Source: Stenotrophomonas bentonitica
GTDB taxonomy: Bacteria > Pseudomonadota > Gammaproteobacteria > Xanthomonadales > Xanthomonadaceae
Length of the DNA: 64,000 nt
Assembly: GCF_002887735.1 (NCBI RefSeq)
Contig: NZ_PKQP01000001.1
Span: 62,001 to 126,000 of the forward strand
Direction: 5' to 3'
Shown piece by piece: positions 42,101 through 50,189 of this stretch. The notes beneath the pieces were generated by a model that saw only the letters and a program-made list of their open reading frames with translations, was not told the DNA's origin and ran no database searches. Made by a program: the position numbers and the translations under genes. Numbering within the stretch: position 1 is the stretch's first letter; each line of letters opens with the position of its first letter.

Positions 42101-44122
42101 CGCGACCTGGCGCCAGTGCAGGCCGGCAGCCAGCACGAGGCGGTTGAAACCGTCGTTCTCGGCATCGCCGTGCCACACGCGGGCAAAGGTCTCACCAAAG
42201 GCGGCATCGACGCTCGGCGCGTCGATCGCACCGGCCACCGATTCCACTTCGAAGTCCTGCACGTACACCGGGGCGTTGTCGACCGTCAGACGGTACGGAC
42301 GCTCGGAGATCACGCGCAGGCCCATGTTTTCCATCATCGGCAGCGCGTCGGACAGCGGGATGTCGTCCAGCTGGCGATACAGCTTCAGGCGCAGGCCGTC
42401 GCCGCTTTCGCGCTGCACCGCCTGCAGGCTCAGGCGCAGATCGTCCGGGCCGGTCAGCGCATCGAGCTGGCTGACGTCGTTGGCGGCGATCTCGGTGCTG
42501 GAATCTTCGATGTAACCGGCCGGCAACGCCTTGCCGATACGCGCGGCGATGCGCAGGCCTTCGCCTTCACCGTGGCGGGCGACCAGGGCTTCGCGCAGAT
42601 CGTCCTGCCAGTTGCGCAGCACCTGGGCGAGCTTCTGCTCCAGTTCGCTGGTGTCCACTTCCAGGGTCTGGCCTGCCTTCGGGCGCACGATCAGATGCAC
42701 CTGGGCCAGCGGCGACTCGCCGAGCACCACGGAGCTGTCCACGTACTCACCCTGCAGGGCGTCCTTGAGCATGGCTTCGATGCGCAGGCGCACATCGGTG
42801 TTGAAGCGTTCGCGCGGCAGGTACACCAGCGCGGAGATGAAACGGCTGTACTTGTCACGGCGCAGGAACAGGCGGCTGCGCACGCGCTCCTGCAGGCCCA
42901 GCACGCCCATGGCGGTGCGGAACAGTTCGTCCTCGCTGGACTGGAACAGTTCTTCGCGCGGCAGGGTTTCCAGGATGTGGCGCAGGGCCTTGCCGCTGTG
43001 GCTGCTCGGCGCCAGGCCGGACTTGCTCATCACATATTCGTGGCGCTGGCGCACCAGCGGGATTTCCCACGGGCGGCGGTTGTAAGCGCTGGAGGTGAAC
43101 AGGCCCAGGAAGCGCTGCTCGCCGATGATCTTGCCCTTGGCGTCGAACTCCAGCACGCCGATGTAATCCATGTAACCGGAGCGATGCACGCGCGAACGGG
43201 CATTGGTCTTGGTCAGGATCAGTGCGTCCTTCAAACCGGAGGTGGCATTGAGGCCCTGCGCGGCCAGGGTCTTGACCGGGCGCGCGGCGGACTTGTCCTG
43301 CCCGCGCATCAGGCCCAGGCCGGTGTCGTTCAATGGCGCCAGCACATCTTCCTTGCCCTGCTTCTCGACGCGGTACTCGCGGTAACCGAAGAAGGTAAAG
43401 TGATTATCGGCGGCCCAGCGTAGGAATTCCTGTGCTTCGGCGCGCGAGGCGGCATCGACCGGCAGCTGGCGGCTGCCGAGATCGTCGGCCAGGCTCTGCG
43501 CCTTGGCACGCATCGCGTCCCAATCGCGGACGATGGCACGCACCTCGTCCAGCGCCTTGATGATCGCCTTCTCGACGTCGGCCATGGCCTCGGCCGGCTG
43601 ACGGTCGATTTCCAGCAGCATCACCGATTCGGCGGTGCCGTCGCTGACCGTGGTCAGCTTGCCGGCCTTGTCACGCGCGAAGCGGATGACCGGGTGACCC
43701 AGCACGTGCACGCCAACGCCGTGTTCGGCCAGCGACATCGTGACGGTGTCGACCAGGAACGGCATGTCGTCATTGACGATCTGCAGCACCGTATGCGGCG
43801 ACTCCCACCCGTTGCCCTTCAGCGTCGGGTTGAACACGCGGACGTTGGCCTTGCCGGGCTTGCGCACACGCGCGAATTCCAGCGTGTCCGCTGCCAGTGC
43901 GGCCCACTCCTCGGCGCTGTGGTGCGGGAACTCGTCCGCCTCCATGCGCTTGTAGAAGTCGGCGGCAAAAGCCACTGCCTCGGCCTGCCCGGCCGACGGG
44001 TAGCGCTTGCGCAAGGCCGTGTACACCGGCTCCAGCGAGAAGCCCACTGGCGAAACAGTCTGCGTATCGGCTGGTTTGGATTTGTTTTTCACGGTCTTGG
44101 CTGCTGGTTTTTGCGGTTTCAT
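39146..44122 (-). CDS. gdhB: NAD-dependent glutamate dehydrogenase, large (180-kDa class)
   Basis: 1658 residues, the GDH-180 class known from Streptomyces, Pseudomonas and other proteobacteria. It converts glutamate to 2-oxoglutarate and ammonia with NAD. A long N-terminal regulatory region (about 1-700, with ACT-like segments) precedes the catalytic core, where GGLRWSDRREDFRTEVLGL, AKGGFF (Lys) and the dinucleotide-binding GVGDMSGDVFGNGML are seen. A C-terminal helical region follows. A TACAAT -10-like box (complement of 44160-44165) lies about 40 bases before the ATG. The symbol gdhB follows Pseudomonas usage. Confidence 0.95.
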   Translation of the reverse strand: MKPQKPAAKTVKNKSKPADTQTVSPVGFSLEPVYTALRKRYPSAGQAEAVAFAADFYKRMEADEFPHHSAEEWAALAADTLEFARVRKPGKANVRVFNPTLKGNGWESPHTVLQIVNDDMPFLVDTVTMSLAEHGVGVHVLGHPVIRFARDKAGKLTTVSDGTAESVMLLEIDRQPAEAMADVEKAIIKALDEVRAIVRDWDAMRAKAQSLADDLGSRQLPVDAASRAEAQEFLRWAADNHFTFFGYREYRVEKQGKEDVLAPLNDTGLGLMRGQDKSAARPVKTLAAQGLNATSGLKDALILTKTNARSRVHRSGYMDYIGVLEFDAKGKIIGEQRFLGLFTSSAYNRRPWEIPLVRQRHEYVMSKSGLAPSSHSGKALRHILETLPREELFQSSEDELFRTAMGVLGLQERVRSRLFLRRDKYSRFISALVYLPRERFNTDVRLRIEAMLKDALQGEYVDSSVVLGESPLAQVHLIVRPKAGQTLEVDTSELEQKLAQVLRNWQDDLREALVARHGEGEGLRIAARIGKALPAGYIEDSSTEIAANDVSQLDALTGPDDLRLSLQAVQRESGDGLRLKLYRQLDDIPLSDALPMMENMGLRVISERPYRLTVDNAPVYVQDFEVESVAGAIDAPSVDAAFGETFARVWHGDAENDGFNRLVLAAGLHWRQVAMLRGYCKYLLQTGVPFSQAYVEGTFTRYPLLARLLVELFEARFDPATGHESKDAIAEGQTQLRAHLTVLAGGDEATLKVLKTVVDARKGDRTVQMDAARDALLKLMDRVSSLDEDRILRSFMGVIDATLRTSYYQTDAEGRPGHVISFKFDSALVPDLPKPRPYREIFVYGPRVEGTHLRFGAVARGGLRWSDRREDFRTEVLGLVKAQMVKNTVIVPVGAKGGFFAKTPPVNGDRDAIFANGVACYKLFIQGLLDITDNIVNNKIVPPVDVVRHDMDDPYLVVAADKGTATFSDIANGLAVAHGFWMGDAFASGGSVGYDHKGMGITARGAWESVKRHFRALGRDSQSQDFTAVGVGDMSGDVFGNGMLLSRHIRLVAAFDHRHIFLDPNPDAATTFVERERLFTVPRSSWADYDAKLISKGGGVYPRTLKSIEITPQVRDVLGLDEGIKSMAPNDLMSAILKAPVDLLWNGGIGTYVKAASEQHSDVGDRANNALRVNGGELRCKVVGEGGNLGMTQLGRIEAAQAGVLLNTDFIDNSAGVDTSDHEVNIKILLNDVVRAKKLTVEQRNKLLASMTDEVAALVLMDNYRQNQALSLMERMAVKRLGSKQHFIRTLEQQGLLDRQIEYLPSDAELSARKARGQGLTRPELSVLLSYSKLVAFQQLLESDIPEDPYLSKELQRYFPTPLQKKYADAMERHRLKREIIATAVTNQTINRMGATFLMRMQEDTGRTVAEVAKAYTISRETLDARALWAQIDALDGTLPESVQIDALEVIWKLQRSFVRWLLSRPGAMPGITEAVNRYQAAFNDIRDASGVLPDSQRPAYEASVQEWKDKGLPPALSQQLSELQFLEPAFDIIELARTRKLKPVDVSKVHFRLGDALQLPWLFEQIDALEVNGRWHAVARGVLRDELAAHHRNLAAQVLSMKGSSAEAKVAAWMGRDDSSLRFTLAMLAELAEQKTLDYPTVSVAVQRLGQLASHGA

Positions 44123-44365
44123 GACGGAGCGGTGCGTGTTGCTCAGTTGGGAAAATGAAATTGTAGGCCTACCGCACAGAAATACCTTGCTGCAGGACGG
44201 AATAAGGTGATTCGGGTTGGGTCCCGTTTACATCGGCGATGTCAATTCGGCGACGTACGGATCAGCGCATCGGCGCTTCCTCCGTCGCAGCATCGGCCGC
44301 TTCGGTTGCAACTTGACGTTGGTCATCAAAACGCACCGAAAGACAAGGCTTCTACAATTCTGAAC

Positions 44366-44381
44366 TGGACGGTATAGTCCA
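44366..44381. promoter_or_regulatory. Probable TetR operator overlapping the -10 box
   Basis: TGGAC-GGTATA-GTCCA is a 16-bp inverted repeat with perfect 5-bp arms. It contains TATAGT (44373-44378), which ends seven bases before the GTG start of the TetR gene. A repressor bound here would block the pump operon and itself. The leaderless start and autoregulation are inferred. Confidence 0.55.
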
Positions 44382-44385
44382 CCGC

Positions 44386-45045
44386 GTGACTCCCCCACAC
44401 CCCGCCGCCAGCACGATGGACGCGCGCGATCATCGCGTGTTCGATGCTGTGCGCGAGTTGCTGGCCAGCCAGGGGATGCAGCTGAGCATGGACGCGGTGG
44501 CCCAGCACGCCGGCTGCTCCAAGCAGACCCTCTACAGCCGCTATGGAAGCAAGCAGGAACTCCTGCGCCGGGTGATGCAGCGGCATGTCTGCCGCGCGAC
44601 CGCCGGGCTGCGCTCACTGGACGGTGATGACCTGCGTGGCAGCCTGCTGCAGTTCGCCAACGATTACCTGGATCACTTCAATCAGCCCCACGTGGTCCAG
44701 GCCCGGAGGCTGATCGCGACAGAATCCAGCCAGTTCCCCCAGGAAGCCCGCACCCTTTACCAGGACGGCGCCGGGGCACTGGCGCTTCATGTTTCTGAAT
44801 GGATGGCAACCCGGTCCGAGCAAGGCCAATTGAGGCATGACGACCCGCACTTCATGGCTGAACTGCTATTGAGCATGATCGCCGGCTTGGATTTCGAAAA
44901 ACAGCGCTTCCACATCCCCCATCGCGCTGACGCCACCGTGCGGCGCCGCTGGGCAGAATTCTCCGTCGACAGCTTCCTGCGCGCGTTCGCTGCGCCCGAA
45001 GCCGCCACGGCTTCGCATTCAAACCAACACCGGAGCTTCTCCTGA
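44386..45045 (+). CDS. TetR/AcrR-family regulator of the RND pump operon
   Basis: 219 residues from a GTG at 44386; an ATG at 44416 (MDARDHR) is the alternative. The helix-turn-helix is complete (about 21-65, MDAVAQHAGCSKQTLYSRYGSK, given here by position and type), and the C-terminal domain is the AefR/TetR_C_33-like kind. Unlike SmeT or AcrR, it is not divergent but is the first gene of the pump operon, and its stop overlaps the adaptor start (TGATG). It probably represses the whole operon from the palindrome just upstream. The inducer is unknown. Confidence 0.9.
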   Translation: MTPPHPAASTMDARDHRVFDAVRELLASQGMQLSMDAVAQHAGCSKQTLYSRYGSKQELLRRVMQRHVCRATAGLRSLDGDDLRGSLLQFANDYLDHFNQPHVVQARRLIATESSQFPQEARTLYQDGAGALALHVSEWMATRSEQGQLRHDDPHFMAELLLSMIAGLDFEKQRFHIPHRADATVRRRWAEFSVDSFLRAFAAPEAATASHSNQHRSFS

Positions 45046-46322
45046 TGATCGCCCCACTCCGCACCCTTGCCCTGACGTGCGCAGTCGCCCTTGCGTTGAC
45101 CGCCTGCAAGAAGGAAGAGCAGCAGGCCCCGCCGCCGCCGGAAGTGGGCGTGATCGAGGCCAAGCCCCAGACCCTGCCCCTGCAGCGTGAGCTGGTCGGC
45201 CGTCTGTCGCCGTACCGCAGTGCCGATGTCCGGGCCCGTGTGCCGGGCGTGCTGCTCAAGCGCGTCTACCAGGAAGGCTCGGATGTGAAGGAAGGCCAGG
45301 TGCTGTTCCTGATCGATCCGGCACCGCTGCGCGCCGCGCTCAACGCCGCGCAGGCCGAGCTGACCTCGGCCCAGGCCACCGCCGCGAACGCCAAGGCCGC
45401 GGCCAACCGCGCCCGCTCGCTGGCCCCGCAGGCCTATGTCTCCAAATCCGATCTGGACGCGGCCGAAGCGACCGAGCGTACCGCCGCCGCGGCGGTGCAG
45501 CAGGCCCAGGCCTCGCTGGCCAGCGCGAAGATCAACCTCGGCTATGCCGAAGTGCGTTCGCCGATCAGCGGCCGCGCCGGCAAGCAGCAGGTCACCGAAG
45601 GCGCACTGGTCGGTCAGGGCGATGTCACCCTGCTGACCACCGTGGACCAGCTCGACCCGCTGTACGTGAACTTCTCCATGAGCGTGGATGAGCTGACCCA
45701 GATGCGCGCGGCCCAGGCCAAGGGCGCACTGGCCCTGAGCGGGGACGGCAAGTCCACCGTGCAGGTGAAGCTGGCCGACGGCACCGTCTACGACCAGCCG
45801 GGCACGCTGGACTTCTCCTCGACCACGGTCGACCCGGCCACCGGCGCGGTCTCGCTGCGCGCGGTGCTGCCCAACCCGCAGCAGATCCTGCTGCCGGGCG
45901 CCTTCGTCAGCTTCCAGGCGACCCTGGGTGAGCGCAACAACGCCTACCTGGTGCCGCTGCAGGCGCTGCAGCGCGACACCACCGGCGGCTACGTGCTGGT
46001 GGTCGGCAAGGATGGCAAGGTCATCCGCAAGAACGTGAAGAGCGAAGGCCAGCAGGGCAGCAACTGGTTGGTCAGCGGTGGCCTGGATGCCGGCGACCAG
46101 GTGATCGTGGCCGGCGTGCAGAAGGTCAAGGAAGGCGCCCCGGCCAAGGCCGCCCCGTGGAACCCGGCCGCCGGCAACGGCAATGGCCAGGCGCCGGCGG
46201 GTGCTGCTCCGGCGGGTGCCGCTCCGGCCGATGCCGCCCAGCCTGACGCCGCTGCCGCCCCGGCCGATGCCGCCGCCACGAAGTCCGACGCCGCTCCGGC
46301 TGCCGAACCGAACAAGCAATAA
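45045..46322 (+). CDS. RND efflux periplasmic adaptor (membrane fusion lipoprotein)
   Basis: 425 residues. A lipoprotein signal with lipobox LTAC (Cys21) attaches it to the outer face of the inner membrane. The AcrA-like order is seen: barrel-sandwich half (VPGVLLKRVYQEGSDVKEGQVLF), coiled-coil hairpin (about 95-165), second half (GYAEVRSPISGRAGKQ), beta-barrel and membrane-proximal domain. The C-terminal 45 residues are an Ala/Pro-rich low-complexity tail, which is longer than in AcrA. It links the downstream RND pump to an outer-membrane channel encoded elsewhere. Confidence 0.93.
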   Translation: MIAPLRTLALTCAVALALTACKKEEQQAPPPPEVGVIEAKPQTLPLQRELVGRLSPYRSADVRARVPGVLLKRVYQEGSDVKEGQVLFLIDPAPLRAALNAAQAELTSAQATAANAKAAANRARSLAPQAYVSKSDLDAAEATERTAAAAVQQAQASLASAKINLGYAEVRSPISGRAGKQQVTEGALVGQGDVTLLTTVDQLDPLYVNFSMSVDELTQMRAAQAKGALALSGDGKSTVQVKLADGTVYDQPGTLDFSSTTVDPATGAVSLRAVLPNPQQILLPGAFVSFQATLGERNNAYLVPLQALQRDTTGGYVLVVGKDGKVIRKNVKSEGQQGSNWLVSGGLDAGDQVIVAGVQKVKEGAPAKAAPWNPAAGNGNGQAPAGAAPAGAAPADAAQPDAAAAPADAAATKSDAAPAAEPNKQ

Positions 46323-46337
46323 CGGGAATCCTCCGTC

Positions 46338-49300
46338 ATGCCTAAATTTTTCATTGAACACCCGGTATTCGCCTGGGTGGTCGCGATCCTGATCTCGCTT
46401 GCGGGCGTGATCTCGATCCTGGGTCTGGGCGTGGAGTCCTACCCGAGCATCGCACCGCCCCAGGTGACGGTGAGCGCCACCTACCCCGGCGCCAGCGCCG
46501 ACACCGCCGAAAAGTCGGTCACCCAGGTGATCGAGCAGCAGCTGACCGGCATCGATCACCTGCTGTACTTCAGCTCCTCCTCGGCCTCCAACGGCCGCGT
46601 CACCATCACCTTGACCTTCGAAACCGGCACCGATGCCGACATCGCCCAGGTCCAGGTGCAGAACAAGGTGTCGCTGGCGACCCCTCGCCTGCCGACCGAG
46701 GTGACCCAGCAGGGCGTGGTGGTGGCCAAGGCCAACGCCGGCTTCCTGATGGTGGTGGCCCTGCAGTCCGACAGCGCCTCGATCGACCGCGATGCCTTGA
46801 ACGACATCGTCGGTTCGCGCGTGCTCGACCAGATCTCGCGTATCCCGGGCGTGGGCAGCACCCAGCAGTTCGGCTCCGAGTACGCCATGAACATCTGGCT
46901 CAACCCGGAAAAGATGCAGGGTTACGGCCTGTCGGCCACCCAGGTGCTGGCCGCGATCAAGGACCAGAACGTACAGTTCGCAGCCGGTTCGCTGGGCTCG
47001 GATCCCTCGCCTGAAGGCCACTACTTCACCGCGACGGTCTCGGCCGAAGGCCGCTTCAGCTCGCCGGAAGAGTTCGAGAACATCATCCTGCGCGCCAACA
47101 CCGATGGTTCGCGCGTGCTGCTCAAGGACATCGCCCGGATCGCCTTCGGTGCGAACAACTACGGCTTTGATACCCAGTACAACGGCAAGCCGACCGGTGC
47201 CTTCGCGATCCAGCTGCTGCCGGGCGCCAACGCACTGAACGTGGCCAACGCGGTCACCGCCAAGATGGACGAACTGGCCCCGAGCTTCCCGGCCGGTGTC
47301 AGCTGGTTCTCGCCGTACGACAGCACCACCTTCGTGAAGATCTCGATCGAGGAAGTGGTCAAGACCCTGATCGAAGCGGTCGCGCTGGTCTTCCTGGTGA
47401 TGCTGATCTTCCTGCAGAACTTCCGCGCCACGCTGATCCCGACCCTGGTCATCCCGGTCGCGCTGCTGGGCACGTTCCTGGGCATGAGCATCATCGGCTT
47501 CACCATCAACCAGCTGACGCTGTTTGCGATGGTGCTGGCGATCGGCATCGTGGTCGATGACGCGATCGTGGTGATCGAGAACGTCGAACGCATCATGACC
47601 GAGGAGAAGCTGCCGCCCAAGGCCGCCACCCAGAAGGCCATGACCCAGATCACCGGTGCGGTGGTCGCCATTACCGTGGTGCTGGCGGCGGTGTTCATTC
47701 CGTCGGCCCTGCAGGGCGGCGCCGCCGGCGAGATCTACAAGCAGTTCGCGCTGACGATCGCCATCGCGATGGCCTTCTCGGCGTTCCTGGCGCTGGGCTT
47801 CACCCCGGCGCTGTGCGCGACGTTCCTCAAGCCGACGCACAACGACAACCCGAACATCGTCTACCGCACGTTCAACAAGTACTACGACAAGGTCAGCAAC
47901 ACCTACGTGGGCCACATCACCTCGGCGGTGAAGCATGCCCCGCGCTGGATGATCCTGTTCGTGGTGCTGACCGTGCTGTGCGGCTTCCTGTTCACGCGCA
48001 TGCCGGGCAGCTTCCTGCCCGAAGAAGACCAGGGCTATGCGCTGGCGATCGTGCAGCTGCCGCCGGGCTCGACCAAGTCGCAGACCAACCACGCCTTCGC
48101 CCAGATGCGCGGCATCCTGGAAAAGCAGGATGGCTTCGAAGGCATGCTGCAGGTGGCCGGTTTCAGCTTCGTCGGTTCCGGTGAGAACGTGGGCATGGGC
48201 TTCATCCGCCTCAAGCCCTGGGCGGACCGCGACATCACCGTGCCCGAGTTCATCAACAACATGAACGGCGCGTTCTTCGGCATCAAGGAAGCGCAGATCT
48301 TCGTGGTCAACCTGCCGACCGTGCAGGGCCTGGGCCAGTTCGGCGGCTTCGACATGTGGCTGCAGGACCGTGGCGGCGTGGGCTATGAGCAGTTGACGCA
48401 GGCCCGCAACATCCTGCTCGGCAAGGCGGCGCAGGAAAGCGACCTGCTGACCGGCGTGCGCCCGAACGGCCTGGAAAACGCCCCGCAGCTGCAGTTGCAC
48501 GTGGACCGCGTGCAGGCGCAGACCATGGGGCTGTCGGTGTCGGACGTGTACAGCACCATCCAGCTGATGCTGGCCCCGGTGTACGTCAACGACTTCTTCT
48601 ATGAAGGCCGCATCAAGCGCGTGACCCTGCAGGCCGATGGTCCGTACCGCACCGGTGCGGAGTCGTTGAACAGCTTCTACACGCCCAGCACGCTGCAGAC
48701 CAACGCCGACGGTACGCAGGCGATGATTCCGCTGAGCACCGTGGTGAAGTCCGAATGGGTGTCCGCCCCGCCGTCGCTGAGCCGCTACAACGGTTACTCG
48801 GCGGTCAACATCGTCGGTTCGCAGGCGGAAGGCCGCAGCTCGGGCGAGGCGATGCAGGCGATGGAACGGATCGTCAACGACGACCTGCCGGCCGGCTTCG
48901 GTTACGACTGGTCGGGCATGTCCTACCAGGAAATCCTGGCCGGCAACGCCGCGACCCTGCTGCTGGTGCTGTCCATCGTGGTGGTGTTCCTCTGCCTGGC
49001 CGCGCTGTATGAAAGCTGGTCGATTCCGGTGGCGGTGCTGCTGGTGGTGCCGCTGGGTGTCCTGGGCGCGCTGGCCTTCTCGCTCGCACGTGGCCTGCCG
49101 AACGATCTGTACTTCAAGATCGGCCTGATCACCGTGATCGGCCTGGCCGCGAAGAACGCGATCCTGATCGTGGAGTTCGCGGTGGAACAGCGGGCCGCAG
49201 GCAAGAACCTGCGCGAGGCGACCATCGAAGCCTCCCGCCTGCGTTTCCGCCCGATCCTGATGACCTCCTTCGCCTTCATCATGGGCGTGGTGCCGATGGC

Positions 49301-49511
49301 CATCTCCACCGGTGCCGGCGCCAACGCACGTCACGCGATCGGTACCGGCGTGATCGGCGGCATGGTGTTCGCCACCTTCCTGGGTCTGCTGATGATCCCG
49401 GTGTTCTTCGTGGTGGTCCGCCGCATGCTGGGCGACAAGCTGGACGAACCGTCCAAGGAGTTCCTGGAACGCCAGGGCGAAGCCAACACGGCGCACCGTC
49501 CGGATCGTTAA
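46338..49511 (+). CDS. RND multidrug efflux pump, HAE1/AcrB type
   Basis: 1057 residues, as in AcrB relatives, with 12 transmembrane helices and two large periplasmic loops. The proton-relay residues are present: the Asp pair in GIVVDDAIVVIENVER (about 406-407) and the Lys in GLAAKNAILIVEF (about 939). It exports drugs or other hydrophobic compounds by proton antiport. The set TetR-adaptor-pump without a channel gene resembles the two-gene Sme systems (such as SmeGH) of S. maltophilia; I do not assign the name. A strong terminator follows. Confidence 0.95.
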   Translation: MPKFFIEHPVFAWVVAILISLAGVISILGLGVESYPSIAPPQVTVSATYPGASADTAEKSVTQVIEQQLTGIDHLLYFSSSSASNGRVTITLTFETGTDADIAQVQVQNKVSLATPRLPTEVTQQGVVVAKANAGFLMVVALQSDSASIDRDALNDIVGSRVLDQISRIPGVGSTQQFGSEYAMNIWLNPEKMQGYGLSATQVLAAIKDQNVQFAAGSLGSDPSPEGHYFTATVSAEGRFSSPEEFENIILRANTDGSRVLLKDIARIAFGANNYGFDTQYNGKPTGAFAIQLLPGANALNVANAVTAKMDELAPSFPAGVSWFSPYDSTTFVKISIEEVVKTLIEAVALVFLVMLIFLQNFRATLIPTLVIPVALLGTFLGMSIIGFTINQLTLFAMVLAIGIVVDDAIVVIENVERIMTEEKLPPKAATQKAMTQITGAVVAITVVLAAVFIPSALQGGAAGEIYKQFALTIAIAMAFSAFLALGFTPALCATFLKPTHNDNPNIVYRTFNKYYDKVSNTYVGHITSAVKHAPRWMILFVVLTVLCGFLFTRMPGSFLPEEDQGYALAIVQLPPGSTKSQTNHAFAQMRGILEKQDGFEGMLQVAGFSFVGSGENVGMGFIRLKPWADRDITVPEFINNMNGAFFGIKEAQIFVVNLPTVQGLGQFGGFDMWLQDRGGVGYEQLTQARNILLGKAAQESDLLTGVRPNGLENAPQLQLHVDRVQAQTMGLSVSDVYSTIQLMLAPVYVNDFFYEGRIKRVTLQADGPYRTGAESLNSFYTPSTLQTNADGTQAMIPLSTVVKSEWVSAPPSLSRYNGYSAVNIVGSQAEGRSSGEAMQAMERIVNDDLPAGFGYDWSGMSYQEILAGNAATLLLVLSIVVVFLCLAALYESWSIPVAVLLVVPLGVLGALAFSLARGLPNDLYFKIGLITVIGLAAKNAILIVEFAVEQRAAGKNLREATIEASRLRFRPILMTSFAFIMGVVPMAISTGAGANARHAIGTGVIGGMVFATFLGLLMIPVFFVVVRRMLGDKLDEPSKEFLERQGEANTAHRPDR

Positions 49512-49517
49512 GGGGCA

Positions 49518-49565
49518 GGGGCAGCCACGGTTGCCCCACCGCAGGTGACCACCGTGGGTGGTCAC
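49518..49565. repeat. Two hairpins after the RND pump, one SMAG-like
   Basis: GGGGCA...TGCCCC pairs at 49518-49537, and a perfect 9-bp stem GTGACCACC-GTG-GGTGGTCAC at 49545-49565 has the stem length and three-base loop of the SMAG family without the GTAG head. They lie between the pump stop codon and its terminator. Confidence 0.5.
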
Positions 49566-49574
49566 GCTGAAACG

Positions 49575-49604
49575 AAAAAGCCCCGGCGCGAGCCGGGGCT
49601 TTTT
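49575..49604 (+). terminator. Terminator of the RND pump operon
   Basis: Perfect 13-bp stem AAAAAGCCCCGGC with its complement, tetraloop GCGA, ending in a T-run. It could work in both directions because of the A-run on the left. Confidence 0.95.
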
Positions 49605-49658
49605 CGTGTGTGATGCATGACGGGTCACACCATGTGTGGCGGACCGGAAGCGATCCCG

Positions 49659-49734
49659 GTAGTGCCGGCCGCTGGCCGGCTCCTCCGGTTGCCCGGGAAG
49701 GGCCGCCTGGTTGCCGGCCAGCGGCCGGCACTAC
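49659..49734. repeat. SMAG inverted dimer
   Basis: Two monomers face each other: GTAGTGCCGGCCGCTGGCCGGC (49659-49680; longer than needed, key parts GTAG, GCCGGCC, loop GCT) and its exact reverse complement at 49713-49734. Each can fold alone (7-bp stem), or the two can pair along 22 bp around a 32-base spacer. Such head-to-head dimers are described for SMAG and other REP families. Confidence 0.9.
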
Positions 49735-49755
49735 CTGGCGAGCAGCTGCCGGCGA

Positions 49756-50055
49756 TCAATTCACGCGGATGGCGCCCCATACCGCGCAGACGACCACGAT
49801 CGCCAGCGACGGCCACTGCATCGGCATGTAGAAGAAATGGTGACGGGCAGGCTCGCCGGGCGCACGCGCACCGTGATTGAGAAATGTCCCCAGCAGCACA
49901 TTGATGAACGCCCCGATGGCGAAACCGAACAACAGCTGCCGCAGCGACGTATTGCCGTGGTCGACGCTCGGATCCGGCCACAGCCACATCAACAGCAGCA
50001 GGGCCGCGATGGGCGTGAGCAGCGTCAGGAACCCTGCGCCTCGATAGATCACCAT
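49756..50055 (-). CDS. Small membrane protein, unknown
   Basis: 99 residues from the ATG at 50055 (GGGAG upstream), with three hydrophobic segments at about 5-26, 40-59 and 78-96. The start is chosen by the ribosome site; 18 further in-frame codons upstream are not membrane-like. It sits between a SMAG dimer and an acyl-CoA dehydrogenase gene on the same strand. No family recognised. Confidence 0.65.
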   Translation of the reverse strand: MVIYRGAGFLTLLTPIAALLLLMWLWPDPSVDHGNTSLRQLLFGFAIGAFINVLLGTFLNHGARAPGEPARHHFFYMPMQWPSLAIVVVCAVWGAIRVN

Positions 50056-50158
50056 GGAATCTCCCGCAGAACGGAACCGCACATTCTGCACTACCGCGTG
50101 CCAACCCACGGCGGCACCTGCCCGGCTGGCGGCCGCGAGGCGACGGCCGCCGCCAGCA

Positions 50159-50181
50159 GGCCACGACCGTGGGTCGAGGCC
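50159..50181. repeat. Degenerate SMAG-like hairpin after the acyl-CoA dehydrogenase gene
   Basis: GGCCACGACC-GTG-GGTCGAGGCC is an imperfect inverted repeat with a three-base loop, eight bases beyond the stop codon at 50190. It resembles the headless hairpin at 13517 and may end the transcript. Confidence 0.45.
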
Positions 50182-50189
50182 GTCGAACC

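Noticed and set aside
39110-43423. 1437-codon open frame on the plus strand opposite gdhB
   Set aside because: It is antisense to a well-supported enzyme gene. The composition (His, Gln, Arg, Val, Asp rich, no known domain) is that expected from the complement of GC-rich codons, and there is no start signal.
44787-49628. 1613-codon open frame on the minus strand opposite the RND adaptor and pump
   Set aside because: Same type of antisense shadow. It crosses the pump terminator and repeat hairpins and has no family motif.
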